Shown here: positions 1 through 12,300 of the stretch, piece by piece
How the letters are laid out: each line of letters begins with the position of its first letter
How positions within the stretch are numbered: position 1 is the first letter of the stretch
Assembly (NCBI GenBank): GCA_037176845.1
Contig: JAYKXP010000007.1
Location: 248,001-312,000, forward strand
Direction of reading: 5' to 3'
DNA from: Paramarasmius palmivorus
Taxonomy: Eukaryota; Basidiomycota; Agaricomycetes; Agaricales; Marasmiaceae
DNA length: 64,000 nt
The notes under the pieces: model-generated
Seen by the model: the letters and a program-made list of their open reading frames with translations, nothing else
The model's database searches: none
What the model was told of the DNA's origin: nothing
Made by a program: the position numbers and the translations under genes

Positions 1-311
1 AGCCGCCATTCTTCGCATCCTGATACACGTGAGTAACATGTTTTCTACGACACGTTCACGTTCATTTATCATTGATTGATTTCGTCCTAGATGCACCTGT
101 AATACCACCGTCCCACATGTATGGTGAGCTTGACATCTCTATTCCTCCTAAGTAAGAACTTGCTAACTCGTCACCCCTGTCAGACCCATATCAACCAGGT
201 TAGTGAACTTCTGTGGGGCACCGTTGAGAGTACTGACGTTACCTAGCCCCCAATATGCCAGATACGCATGACCATAGCTCTTCGAAGAAGAAAAGATGGG
301 GATTCTTCTAA
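1..311 (+). CDS. 3' end of an unidentified gene (partial)
   Basis: The last four coding pieces of a gene that enters from the left edge: 1-28, 91-123, 184-198 and 247-311. They are separated by introns 29-90, 124-183 and 199-246, each starting GTGAGT, GTGAGC or GTTAGT and ending TAG or CAG. The phases agree at all three junctions (1, 1, 1) and the frame closes with TAA at 309-311. The visible tail is rich in His, Pro, Ser and Asp, and ends with a basic-aromatic stretch, KKKRWGFF. I recognise no domain in these few dozen residues and give no function. A low-complexity C-terminus on a larger protein is likely. The splicing evidence is good; the identity is open. Confidence 0.6.
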
Positions 312-511
312 ACACCTTAGCAATTACAGCCGCATTCCTAATCCTTTCCTTCTTACGTGTTGTACAATATCTGCCTTTTCTGCGCGCTGTAACCTCTGTA
401 TCGATAACGATTCATAATTTGTCGGACGGCGCACTCAGTGTGTGCAACATTATGTACATTAAAAATGAAATTTGCTTGTTGTTCTGATACTAGTCGTCTA
501 GAAGTACTGGT

Positions 512-2219
512 TTACCATCTAAAGGACTTGTCCAAGAGATCCCAATCAACAGGTTCGCCACTACGTCGCATAAGATTCGTATCTCCTTTCTTATCCAAGA
601 AGTACCACAACCAAAGTGGTTCTCCGACCAACGACCGAGATCCGATGGTTTTTCCAGTATGAGCTCGTGCTTCAAATGCAATGCTTTTGAGTCTTGGAAT
701 GCTTGCTGCCAAAGTATTCGCCCACGTCTGCGAGGATTCATCGACCGAGCCAATCTTCCTATATCCACCATCCCTGTAAGGATCCTCTTTGAGTTCGACC
801 GCAAGTTTCAGCGTTTCCAGGAAATGAAGCTGCGATAGTGTGTTCACAAACGCCGACTGTAATCATTGATCTCATTCAGTGGCTCTGCCTAGGTTGAATG
901 AATGACGACGTACCAAATCTGACTCTGGCTCTCCTCCGCGATTAAAGTATCGGATACCCTGCAGCTCCAAGATTCGCAAACCAGGGAACAAGTCGCAGAT
1001 ACACTTCAGTAACTCTGGGCTTATGCACCAGCCCATGTTAATACGAAGATGCTCCAGGTTGGGCACACTGCCCATGGCATGACGCATAGCACGGAACGTT
1101 TGAGTCATCTTTTCAAGTGCATGGTATGCGAGTAGGTCCCCACTAGCCATGACACGATCCCAATATGGCACAAAGTCAAGTACAAGGCACTTGAGTGAGT
1201 GGGGAAGACGACGTAATATGTTGTCCGTAAGAGACGGATTACAGATAACCAGCGTCTCGAGTAATGATGGAAATAGATTGGGCTCTCCAGGGGGCGGTGA
1301 TGCGTCTCTTGGCATTAATACGTATCGCTGAGGTGAAATGCCAATCATTCGAAGTCTGCAGCATACCTCGACCGATGAAATCTTTGGCATGCAACGCAAG
1401 ACTTGCCAGATTGGATACTGGTCCCAGTCTACTGGGGGATAACCTCGGAGGACGAGCTTCTTCAAGCACGGAAAATTAGATTCCGAGCAGGCAAAAGCAG
1501 CTAATGAGAAATGCTCCCCTGGCACATCCAACTCGAATAAGGTTTCCCGGCAGCCCATAACCATGTTGGTAACACAATTCATCGACTGACGTTGTATGTA
1601 TTCTGGAGCAGCATGCAACGATGTATTATCAGGTTGCTTGATCACCAGCTTTCGGATCCCTGAGATTTCGTTGAATCTGTGTACAAAATTTCGAAGAAGG
1701 AAGGAAGTTGATACTTCCAAAGTCTGAATCGATGGCAAAGGATTCTCAGCCAAGCATGTCAGGAAAGCCAAGCTCGGTGGAACCCGCATTGGATAAACAA
1801 ATGTGACAAGGGATGGGAGTTGTGATAGGATCTGTGATAGAATGAGCAAGGCTAGTTCATGATTGTGGCCAGTCGCCCAACGAGCCTCGACCAATGTAAG
1901 TCGCCTAAAATCTGTTGTGTGAGCTGGATTTGGTACAGTTTCGGCTTCAGTACACGCACCGAATATGAACCCACAATTCGGGTGGATAGAATTCCGGCGT
2001 GCCCTTCTTCGGCCAACAGACATCGCGAAAAATCACAGGCAGCGCGTAGTTTCTGAGAGATTTGGAGACCACCGAGACCGCAAGCACATCCCTCCAATCA
2101 GTGGATCTGCCAGAATCCCCGCACAGGTGCAACAGAATGAGATGAAGAACGTCATAACCAAGGGCGGCAAGGTTGTTAGAGCTGTTGTACTGTGACATTA
2201 GGAAGGGGAATAAACGCAA
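512..2219 (-). CDS. F-box / leucine-rich-repeat-like protein
   Basis: Three exons on the minus strand: 1960-2219, 914-1904 and 512-856, giving 531 residues. Introns are 1905-1959 (phase 2, GTGCGT..TTAG) and 857-913 (phase 0, GTACGT..ACAG). The N-terminus carries an F-box-like segment at about residues 17-60: Leu-rich helices, then VSKSLRNYALPVIFRDV, the usual fungal F-box ending. The rest has irregular leucine-rich stretches such as LPHSLKCLVLDFV and NLEHLRINMG, as in F-box substrate receptors. By family, such proteins bind Skp1 and present targets to an SCF ubiquitin ligase; the substrate here is unknown. A second in-frame ATG at 2198 would remove seven residues and may be the real start. 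F-box proteins are numerous and fast-evolving in Agaricomycetes, so orthology cannot be judged. Confidence 0.75.
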
Positions 2220-2449
2220 TCTTCATGAAGTCGTGGATTGGGGAAAAGAAACGTTTCCACCTGAATTCAGAGCACGATGCATGATGTGGTTGGGCGGCAA
2301 GAATTGAGTCAAGCGGGTCTGTTCCGAATAGTATAGCGCCGAAGTCTGGTGCACATGCATGCTAGTTGTTGAACATCCTATCACAGCTACTGTACATCGG
2401 TTACATACTACAATTGCGCGTACATATGAAGAATACTATCTCAAAAAGA

Positions 2450-3669
2450 TCATTCATAGCTATATGCTGGCGGAGCAACGTCATTGGTTTCTCGACTATG
2501 AGCAGCGACCGCCTCCCTCTGTGCTCTTTTTTCATCCACGAACGAACGGGATGGTGCAGAACGGGGCGTTGATCTAGAACTGGGTCCGGCTTCAGGTGTA
2601 TTTATTTCATCATGATACGAAGCATGATGTGAATGGCGACTGTGTGCAGGAATTTGGCGGCTTTTCCTGGATACTGGGAAAGGATAACCAACGGTTTCGT
2701 GAGGGTCGAGCGGATGGGAAGTTGGCGTTGAACAACAGGTCATTGAAGAACTTCGGATGTCGGAAAAATTGGTCAAACAACATGTACTGTGTTGTCTTTG
2801 CTGACTGCAAGCCCTGGAGTGCGTATCTTCGACGCTCGCCATTAAAGGCCTTGGAGAGCCAGGTAGCTCTGAGTCGTCGAGCGGAAATAACATGGAGGGA
2901 CGAGGTGGAGTACGCCGAAGTCGACGACGACGACAATACCAGATACACAGTAGAATTATGGCGAGAAAAATAGCGCCGAAGACAGCACCAAGTATGGCGG
3001 GCAGGATGTTGGACTTTTTGGTGAGATTTGAAAAGCTGGAAGCGTTCGTGGACCCAGTACCGTCGTATGTGTCGGAACCGGAGGCACTTGAACCATCTGA
3101 TGCGGTGTAACTGTGAAGATGCTTCAGAATAGGACGCAGGGCAGGTTAAGAAAACGTACATGAAGGCATCGACAATTACGAATCCAGATCCTTTCGCCAT
3201 CGATACAACGACGGCATGGCTGGTATTTGCTAGCCCACTCGCGTGCCAACGGATGTCATAAGGGCTGGACTCAGAACCTCCGGGGGGAGTTGGAGAGGCG
3301 ATTAGGTCGGTGAGGTTGACTACTATTGCTTCGCCACCATCCAAAGATATCGATGTCGTCACGTTGTATGGCCACAGAGGAGAAAGATAGTAAACAGCAA
3401 CACCTATCACTTCTACTCAGCCTTTGATGACGAAAGATGAACGAGACAGGACACTTACCCGTAAACTTAAAGGTTGCGGTGTCAGTGTCCACAGTGCTAA
3501 CCATGTGCGCCCCTCCATAGTCCAGTTGGTTGCGATGCTCATCCCGAGACTCCGGCCAAGCACCACTATAAGTGATCAGAGAACTATTGTCATCAACTGT
3601 GGTGTTTATGAACACCGCGAGGGATGGCAAAACGAGCAAGAGGAGAGAACATCCTGATAACGCTTTCAT
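2450..3669 (-). CDS. Secreted-ectodomain single-pass membrane protein
   Basis: Exons 3459-3669, 3160-3412 and 2450-3110 give 374 residues. A signal peptide is visible at residues 1-18 (MKALSGCSLLLLVLPSLAVF). An N-glycosylation-rich ectodomain follows, containing the ITYSGAW turn typical of the beta-sandwich ectodomains of many basidiomycete membrane proteins. One strong membrane helix lies near residues 190-213. It is followed by a basic stop-transfer run of CRRRR type and a long Ser/Pro-rich cytoplasmic tail ending in PPAYSYE. The order of signal, beta-sandwich, helix and disordered tail resembles Mid2/Skg6-like wall-sensor proteins, but I see no sequence match that fixes a function. A second protein of the same build sits at the right edge (62783-63635). 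The start at 3669 is preferred over the ATG nine codons upstream because it opens the signal peptide. Confidence 0.7.
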
Positions 3670-4358
3670 GGGGCTGGAAATCCAGAAGAATAACACGGGT
3701 CTGCCCGTGGCATGGTTTTATTGTGTGCGTCGTTCAGGGGAAGGTCGCTCGATGTCTAAGGGCTATTCTCAGACACCCGCAATACCATCCTTTAGGCACG
3801 GTATAGGCAGTTGTTGTTCGAGCCATATGTACGTTTGGGGTCTTCGTCTCTAGTCCTCATCATCTGCGCTCTATATCTTGAGCTTTGTGGAAGAAAGCGA
3901 AAGTTCCTTGTAAAGTACCGGTCTGTTGAATTGATTGAGCCTAACGATGATCAGAACAATTAATATTGCGTACCATACAGCCGGTACCCTCCTGTATAAA
4001 GCTTTCGACCTTCACCTTCTCTTTTGTGATCATCCCTGAAAAATGAAGAGGCTGTTGTGTGAAACCCCTTCCGTCGAATGTGGAACGTTGCGGGGTATTT
4101 TGTTGATGAATCTCATTTCTGGGATCCACTTGAAGACATTCGTTGAGATACAGGAATCCGAGCTTTAGTAGATGGAGTAGTACCTCAAGAAAATGGGGAG
4201 AGGGGGAGAGTGTCAACTAAGTATTCAGCGCTCAGCGCTAAGCGCCAATCACACGGTATGTATACATTGAAACTTCGGTTTGTCTACGGATTGTCTACAT
4301 ACAATTCGTGTGTATAGTTACATACTGATTCCGTCCGTCTTAAAGTATTATGGTCAGC
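3670..4358. other. Intergenic, no gene supported
   Basis: This gap lies between the 5' end of the membrane-protein gene and the 3' end of the phospholipase gene. A minus-strand open frame of 91 codons at 3941-4216 shows no homology that I recognise and no splice context. A short GC-rich palindromic cluster built on GCGCTCAGCGCTAAGCGC lies near 4226-4244. Confidence 0.4.
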
Positions 4359-7351
4359 CTAGTTAGAGGACTCCGCGTCCCTGATTTCCATGTTCACGAA
4401 CAGCGTCGAGAAGAGATGCTGAGACAATTGTGAGTCGTGTAACGGAAGATATCTGAAGCCTGTGAACACAGTATTAGCTCGACACTTTCCTAAAGGAAAA
4501 GACATTTCACCATGCTTCAAGCTCCCCAATGGAGCACAGTATACCGCCAACGGCTCGTCATCGTCATCATCACCTTCCTGTCGGACAGCAAACCTCACGA
4601 AGATGAGTTCCGTCATGCCTCCCACACAGTCAAAAGGCAATTCAAGCTCCTCCTGCCAAACTGGGTTGAAGCCGTTGTTCTTCACGATCTTCGTCTTGAA
4701 CGTGACGGTGCGTGCAGAGGTGGCTTGTGTCTTGGATGCGTCGGTGGGCGGATTGTAATCAACTCCTTGCGATGTCTCCGACGGTAGGAATGGGGACTGT
4801 GACCATACTGGGATGTGAAGGGACACCTCGACATAAGGGTTCAACACCGTCTTGTCGATGATTTCGTGTCCTAGAGCATCGCGAGGTCTTGGGAGTTGCT
4901 GGGCAGAGAGTATCTAGAAGTGCTAGATCAACGTATGCGACAAGAGCATAGCTGAGGAAACACCGACCTTGACGCGGAAAAAGTGTTTGCTATACTTCCG
5001 TAAGAGTTCCTTTCCATTTGGTCTAAGTGCTGCTGGTTTGAGCACATAACCCGAACGACCATTACGCTGGAACATGGCATGGTTTATCATATATCCCAGA
5101 TCTGAGGCGCGTCTTGAGTATTAAGATTCTGACAAAATAAATTCACTGACCAAAAGTCTGCCAGTTGATAGCCACAACCTGCGCACCAGCCGCCCAAAAC
5201 CGGTGAGGTTCAAAATTGGTCGAATTTACCCTCGTTCCCTTTGGATAAACCCTGATCATGTGGGTCTGCGTGTGCTTGATGAGATCCTTCATACTACCCC
5301 GCTTTAAATATTTGTTTGCCGAATTCTCCGACAAAGAGAAGATATGCTCGGGAGCATACTGCTGAGTCTGGTTGAAACCTCGACACTTGACACCAACAGT
5401 GTAAACCAACAAAGAGAGCAGGCGGAACGACATGGCTACTTTGGGTTTCTTCTCGGCCTTCTTCCTATGTTTTTTTGCAGATAGCTTATGCTTAATGCTC
5501 TTGAGTTCGGCAATGAGGCTGGTATCGGAAGATGATGAAGTTGTTGACGACGACATCTCTGCTTCTAGTATAGCTTGTTGAGCGCGAGCTTCAGCTGCCT
5601 CTGCGTTCTTTCGCGCTTGTAACGCCTCTAGCTGTGCAGCAACGTAGAGGTTTTTCGCCTGCCCCACGTATTAATTACGTCTCCAATCGCTCATCAAGGT
5701 TGTCCTCACCTTCAAAAGGATTCGCCCCTTTAAGTGTTCTGGACTAGGGAGCACTTCGATCTTGGGACGACCATCGACTGGTGCTTGAATCAACGCGTCT
5801 CCAAATGCTTTCTTCATGATATCAACGACCATATCTTGCTGTCGCACACCACAATGAACTTCCGCAGAAATCATGATTGGATATGGAGAGGCCGTAAACG
5901 CGTACTTTGCGATCGCTTGGCATACTTCTCTTACTGAGACTTTGGAGGTGAAGGTCTTTCCGTGGTATACCATGGGTTCGTCGTCTCCGTCATAGATATC
6001 CACTTTGTGATTGTGAGTATAGCCAGCACGCTGTAGTCGGAAGCCGGCTTACTTTCTACCGTGCGGCAGCTATGTAACAATGCTCTGATATACCTGGTGG
6101 ACAAGGTCAGCATATAGCAGGGTAGACCAAAGCTGACGACCTACCCCTCGATAGTAGACACACCGACAAGTTGATGACCTATCAGGTAGGTATTGTGAGA
6201 GGACGAAACGTAATATTCTGATATTGGCCTCGTCATGTCGTTGTTGATCGGCTGGTATAACTCTGGAAAGACGCAGTTGTCCTCGGAGCGAAGGAAGGCG
6301 GAGAAATTGTCCAGGGACATCTCGACTTCGGTCTCTGGGGTGTTTTGCGATTGCGTATACTTGACGAACATGGCCTTTATCTCCTCATCATTCAGGTTGG
6401 ACTGCATACAAAGGTGTGAGGCCAGCCAGGCAGAGCTGCTATGTGCCCACCTTCTGGGATTCGCGCATGAATTGTGTGAAATTTGCCAGGTCGAACTTGC
6501 CCCCCCTCGACTCTTTCTGGTTCATGTAGATGGCCTCCACTTCTGGCCGTCGTTTAATGAGTTTCACAAAACGCTGATAATCGGCATAATCGAGATAGCC
6601 CCGGTTGTTAACGTCGGCTTCCTAAACTTGAAGTCATTGATATGACGGGTAAACATTGCAGACCAACCAAGCCACCACACCTTGAATAGTGCCTCCAACT
6701 CGTGCTGTGAGAAGTTGAGACTGAGGCGGATGCAGAGATTTTGCACGTCGCCAAAGTCCAATTTCTGATCGTTGTTTCTATCGGCACCCTTCCAGTACTG
6801 CTTCTCCCAAACTGCATCTCTAAGGTCGTTATTCTGAAGACCGATCATGAGACCTTGGCGAATCTTGTAAAGCTTCTCGAGAGCAGTTTTCCAGAGACTG
6901 AAAGCTTCCACGGTGGGAGCTACGATGTGCATTGTCTTGTAGTTGCCTTCGAGGATGAAGACGACCGTGATCCAACGGTTTTCAGCTTCTGGTGGAAAGT
7001 CAAATTGAGCTCGATAATACCCCGCATCTGAACCAAATCTGAGCTCCTTGATAGCCTCGATAGGAACTAGAAATCAATAACCCGTTAGCTTGCAAATACC
7101 ACACGAGCATCATTGTGCGCACCTATACCGCTCTTCTTTGATTCGTACAGTATCCTCCCTTCGTCTGGGTCTAGACGAAACATGGCCTCTTTAACTTTCT
7201 TTTCCGTCACTTTGGTCATCCGCATTCCTTTCTGTAGTTCATCTGGAATCGAATGCGAGAGGTCGTTCGCATCTAGGTTTGGAGGAAGACCGGAGTATAT
7301 GATTTGAGAAGCGGTCTCACTACTCTTTGAATCGCTGGCTTGCGATGACAT
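4359..7351 (-). CDS. PLC1: Phosphoinositide-specific phospholipase C
   Basis: Ten exons: 7123-7351, 6681-7066, 6451-6621, 6145-6401, 6053-6093, 5710-6002, 5151-5658, 4968-5101, 4511-4913 and 4359-4459; 840 residues. It should cleave PIP2 into IP3 and diacylglycerol at the membrane. Domains in order: a PH-like region about 40-155; EF-hand loops DRNNDQKLDFGD near 172 and DVNNRGYLDYAD near 208; the catalytic X box about 318-460, with the SSSHNTYLIGHQL motif and a first catalytic His near 331; an Ala/Glu-rich X-Y linker; the Y box about 530-680; and a C-terminal C2 domain with an Asp-rich loop. This is the delta-type layout usual for fungal Plc1. All nine junction phases agree. An ATG further upstream (minus strand, near 7430) is out of frame after any splice I can propose, so 7351 is kept as the start. 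Confidence 0.93.
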
Positions 7352-7521
7352 GGTTGACCAGACTTAGAAGAGGTGAAAATGGCCGTAACGGTGGTGGTGG
7401 AGAGTAGGCTTACATGGGGAGCCAAGCTCATCGATTCCTTTGGTGACGGCAAATGCGTCAGAGGCGGGTTCTAAACACGGACAACATCGCCACATGATCA
7501 CCTTGCTGCTTGTCGAAACGT

Positions 7522-7604
7522 GCATCGGTGGTCTAACGGTTATGATGCGATCTTCCCATAAAGACGTTGAGATCGCGAACCGGGTTCGACTCCCGGTCGA
7601 TGCA
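7522..7604 (+). tRNA. tRNA-Gly (anticodon CCC) with an 11-nt intron
   Basis: The gene folds as a complete cloverleaf. The acceptor stem is GCATCGG with TCGATGC (last pair G-T), and A7604 is the discriminator. The D-arm follows GGTCTAACGGTTATGATG. The anticodon stem CGATC/GATCG is at 7548-7552 and 7571-7575. The T-arm is CCGGG-TTCGACT-CCCGG. The anticodon loop reads T7553 T7554 C7555 C7556 C7557 A7558, then an 11-nt intron at 7559-7569, then A7570; this is the canonical position one base 3' of the anticodon. Internal A and B box promoter elements are intact. The anticodon CCC reads glycine GGG codons. Confidence 0.93.
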
Positions 7605-7609
7605 TTTTT
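7605..7609 (+). terminator. RNA polymerase III T-tract terminator
   Basis: Five T residues follow the discriminator base of the tRNA directly, as expected for Pol III termination. Confidence 0.85.
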
Positions 7610-7683
7610 CTACAGTACAAAAAAAATCCACTCTACTTATGGGAAAACGAACCAGTGCTCCGTCAAGTATTCAAAGGGTGCAA

Positions 7684-9229
7684 CTACGGAACAAACTGAG
7701 ACTTTGGACGCAGTCCCACACCAGACTACAGATTGTGTTCGTTAGAAGGATCGACCAGAGCAGGTGAATAAACTTACCTTTTCATAGATTTTTTCGATCC
7801 ATTCCATATTCGCAACACTGTCTTCCTTTGTGACCCAAGTCTGGGGCTCTCTGCCTCTTACACGGTCCACAAATGCTTCCAGCTGATACCGGTACGTTAA
7901 CCACCATTCTTCACCTTTTCCTTCTGCAGGCTTGTAGACTTTCTCCGTTCGACTAGTCACCTTCTTGCCGTCTCGTTTCTTGACAGTGATGGAGTGATAC
8001 AACGTCGGGAGTACAAAGTTGAAGATGCGAATATCTCCTCCTTCGCACTCTACGTTGGCAGACACTTCGGGAAACGGCGGTACCAAACCACCAAACTTCC
8101 ATGGCTGAGAGAGATCGCAATTAATGGTTCCAATGATGTCGTTTGGGAAAGACAACGTAGCAGTTGTCGCTCTATCGACCTTGGATTCATATGACGGAAG
8201 AGATTTTTTCGGTATATGTTTCGTGCAACTTGCGCTCAAGAGTTCTATCGGGTCCGAGGATGCCAAGTAACGCAAGCAGTTGACGGTATAACCTAAAAAC
8301 TGATGAGCGAGTAATCTCATAGAGGTAACCTAATCGCGTCCAGACTCACACCCCATATCCATGAGCGCTCCACCTCCCAAATCCCACTGGTAGCGAATGT
8401 CGTCCTCTCCGAACGGTGTGAGCGCACAGTTGTTGACAGTGATACTCTTGATACGGCCGAGCTCTCCGCTGTCCAAGATTTCTTTGACGCGCTGTATGGC
8501 GGGATGAAATCTGTAGTGAATGTTTCCAGTGCACTGGGCATTTTAGCGATAATATTCTCGTACCTGTAATGGAACGCCTCGACGAGCACCAAACTTTTAC
8601 TCTCTGCAAGTTCAAACATCTTCTGCATCTCCTTCGCTGTGTTCGCAGCTGGCTTCTCTAAAAATCTCGCTCAGCGTTCTATGATCGGGCTGCTGACTGA
8701 ACAACGCACCTAGAAGCACATGCTTGCCCCTTGCCAGAGCTTTCATCGTCCATTCGTAATGTAGGCCATTCGGAAGCTGTGATAAGTGAATATTAGCTAT
8801 CCAACATGAGAACATGTGTAACTTACAGGATTATACACAACGTCAACCTCCGGGTCGTCCAGTAACTCTGTGTGCCAAAAATGTCGAATCAGGTAGAGTA
8901 TTCGGAATTGAATGGTCCAAAACGTACGCTGATAACCTTCGTACGCCTTAGCTATACCGTATTTCTTCGCAAATGCCTCTGCTTTGGCGAGACTCCTTGC
9001 AGCGACCGCATAGACTACGACATCGGGATGAGATTTCGCGGGAATGATGAGGGCTGGAGGTGCGATGTTGGCGGCGCCTAATATCCCGAACCTAAGCGGC
9101 TTGCTGTCGGCCGAAGCTTTGGGTTCTGGTGGATAGAGAATCTAAGGTGTATATACCAGACGTCAGCTTAGTAGGGATATCAAAGGTGAAGGGACAGACG
9201 GTGTAGAGACGTTTGAGTGTAGCGAACAT
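7684..9229 (-). CDS. Gfo/Idh/MocA-family NAD(P)-dependent oxidoreductase
   Basis: Eight exons: 9200-9229, 8928-9141, 8827-8867, 8710-8776, 8564-8657, 8350-8510, 7778-8292 and 7684-7725; 387 residues. The N-terminal Rossmann fold begins near residue 27 with LRFGILGAANIAP, then a VYAVAARS strand. VYNPLPNGLHYEW and HVLLEKPAAN (the EKP signature whose Lys takes part in catalysis) follow. The C-terminal half has the DLGGGALMDMGCY segment typical of the GFO_IDH_MocA_C fold. In fungi this subfamily is close to NADP-dependent D-xylose 1-dehydrogenases and dimeric dihydrodiol dehydrogenases; the substrate cannot be read from the sequence. All seven junction phases agree. The first exon encodes only ten residues and its donor is a weak GTCTGT, so the start is slightly less certain. 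Confidence 0.88.
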
Positions 9230-9367
9230 GTGAGAGGAAGAGGCGTTGAGCCTGTGATTTTGGTGGTCTGGAGCAACGAGCCATGTGCCACATGAACGGG
9301 GACTGTATTTTTGATACAATTACTGTACAAATAGATCGCAATACATTATGAGAACACATAATCGACC

Positions 9368-12300
9368 TCAAGCTAATACACCCAGTAGGACTACCGATAC
9401 TTCAGTTAATGTGAAAGCGGTTGTAAAGAGACTCAGATACTCACGTATGCTTGTACCTTCTCTTTGAATAGTGTACTGCAGAGAGAATCGTTAATACTGA
9501 GTATGAAGAGAGCGTGCTCCTTACTTCAAAGTCGTCCCCAGCCAGGATCAGACTATCACCATGGACAAGAGTAAACTTTGAGATCTCCACTTTTGACGTC
9601 TTTTGATGACGTTCTTGTGTCTTGACGATTTCGAGCGTCGAGGCAACCTCATTCATATGCTGAGGTTCGGTGACAAGACTAGGCTTGTCTTCCTGCTCGT
9701 CCGGTTCGGGTTCCAAAGGGATAAGTTGAGTCCAGTCGGACGCGACGTTTAGCGATGGTTCCTCTTGCACTTCGGTTTTGATAGGAGATGGAACAGGCGT
9801 AGGCGGAATTTTTGACGGGGATATAGTACTGGAGGAATGCGGAAGAAGATCAATAACTGTGTCGCATCCTAGATTCATGATGACGATGGTTTGGTGCTTT
9901 GCTACTAAACACGTATCTCCCTATAGCCTGTTTAAATTTTACTACCAGGGTACGCCACGAGGGGGCTCACCTTTCGCCGTCCATTAGTTGACCACGCAAG
10001 AGCCACCAAACCCAAAACTCTGCTCACGTCGGTCTCCCCATAACAGCGTGATATGTGAAGTAACAAGTCACTTGCGTTGGCCATACATTTGGGTGCTGTA
10101 TCGCAGCTAACCGACAAGGTTCCAAATGACTTCGCAAGACTGAATGTATCAGATGACGCGGCAACTGCGTAAGTAAAGTAGGGCACTATGGACAAAGAGT
10201 GAGCAACTGACACCCGGAGGTGAAGACCAACGTACTGGTGTCTAGGGGCTTTCTTTCGAAGATAACATCGCGTTGCATGTCTTCAAAGAGCTGAGTTTGG
10301 TCTTCTTGCAAATAGCTAAGATTGCCAGTGAAAATGTGCTTGGCCCATGCATCTGTACACGTTACTCCGTCCTGACTATTACACGAGTGTTCGCTGAATT
10401 TGCTTGTTATAGTCTTGATTCCATCGTTCCATTCCGAGATGAGGGGATCGATAAAGTTTGGTTGCGTATTGATGGGTAGTACCATTGGCTGCTGTTGACC
10501 ACGTTCTCGTACGACATCGAGCCTTCGGACAGGACAAGACGTGATCGGTTTGTCCTAGACTAAAGATCAATACGAGGATCCAATAGACAGAGAACCGGAA
10601 ACAGTACTTTACAGAATGAGCTTCCGCATTTTCGTCTTCGCCAAAAAGTTTGTCGATTCAACTTGCCGCAGTCTGAGCAGTACCAGCCCCTAACTGAACG
10701 ATCATCGCCGCTATTTGGCCCCTCTTCGTTATCTGGTCCTGGCATTAGTAACGATGGGGACCATAGACAAGGAAGGGAGCTGGAGGATGTCACGAATTCA
10801 TCTTTTGATTTCTCTGGGCCTTGAGAAAGGGAAAGTCGCTCTACGGAACCAACAAGTCTTGAAATAGCTGGTTGGAACGGGTTCCACCAAGGCAGGTTGG
10901 GATATCCAAGATCTTCTTCGCCACTTGCATGCCATCGCAGCTTAAACGACCACTGCACTCTGCCCATGACGAAGTGCGACTGGCCATTCCCTGGCTTGAT
11001 TCTTGACGATGCTTTGACACGAGTTTTCTATAGGGAAGATGAGGACGAAGTGACAGATACTGAGACTTGGGTCCGACCTGAGTGCCTACAACCTGCCAGT
11101 ACCCCACGTACATATATCTAAATTCTTCCGGGATCCGGCGCATACTGAGCGGTCCAAATAGCTCGCGAGTGATTATCGGAAGGACCAGTGTACCTTCCTT
11201 GAAAGTTAGATCCAATACCTGGACTTCTTCTGGTGCACCCAGGGGAAAACCTGAGTCCAAGAGGGACTTGAAGTCTTCAAACTCCTTTCTATCTATCGGG
11301 ACGCAAAGGGACGGTTGTGAAACCGAATACTGTTCCACAGAGTTATTGATGGGGTGGCTCTCAACGAACGAATTGTGAGCCGTGGCAGGTGCCAGAGCGT
11401 CAGAGGGCTCAGTAATGGGTCTTGAAATGTGATGGCTAGCCAAGTCGCCTTGTGTAACTCCTGTCGAAGTACTCATGTTAACTTTTGTGGCGAAAAGTAG
11501 ATGTCAACAGGGACCGCTTTGGCGAAGATGAGAAGTACCCACAAATGTCCTCTTGTTTCTCGATTTCATGAGCCCCTTCCTGACCATCGGCTTGAACGCC
11601 GACGGGGAGCACTGGCGTAGAGTCCACAATAGGCCCTGTTAATAGAACTGCGGTCTCGAGCATTGGCACCGGGGTAGCGGAGCGGTCACGGACGGGTTTA
11701 TCATGTTCGTGACCAGAACGGTGATCGTTCGATGGCGACTGATGGTATGCTGGATACGCGACCTTTGTTCCATCTTCTGGGGCTTGAGACAGACCAATGA
11801 CACTAGCAGGAGCAGCGCCTTCCGCGGTTTTATACTTCTTGAACTTGGGTAGAGTGGATGCCTTCTGTTCAACAAGTGAGTGCATGTCTCCATTCAAAGT
11901 CACTTGATCACCAGTCTCCAAGGCCGATTGTTTTCGCTTGGTCCCTCGTTTGATGTGTAAAGTGGTAGATTGCATGCCTTCGCGTTCCTCCCCATTCTTC
12001 ACCGCAATTCTACTGCTGCGACGAAGAGTGGGAGACAAAGGCGAGCCGTGACGCTCGCTCGGCAACCGTGTTAGCGATAGGGGTGATGGTGAAGGTGAAG
12101 GCGACGGTGAAAGAGGTGTTAATGGTGATAACGGGCCCATTAGAAGCCCTATTGCAATAGATGTGTCGACTGATAGGTTTGGGCGGGTCACTTTGCCTTC
12201 TACAGATGTGTTTATAGTGGAGGGTCCCTTTGGTATCAAGGGGCCTGAAGTTGTAGGGGATCCACTTCCTGACTAGACAAGGTCAACACTCGGTGCGAGG

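Larger units (their letters stand above)
7352..7683. other. Intergenic with a tRNA gene
   Basis: This gap separates the PLC1 start from the oxidoreductase stop. Apart from the tRNA at 7522-7604 and its terminator I see only probable untranslated and promoter sequence. Confidence 0.5.

Noticed and set aside
3941..4216. Possible 91-residue gene on the minus strand
   Set aside because: No domain, no splice partner, no promoter sign; sits in ordinary spacer.
4226..4244. GC-rich palindrome, possible regulatory hairpin
   Set aside because: Short, downstream of both neighbouring genes' functional ends, and similar GGCGC patches occur elsewhere (e.g. near 52390).
9368..10554. Calling the AT-hook protein an active 2-oxoglutarate dioxygenase
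   Set aside because: Only the last strands look similar; no HxD...H...R set of residues is visible, so activity would be a guess.
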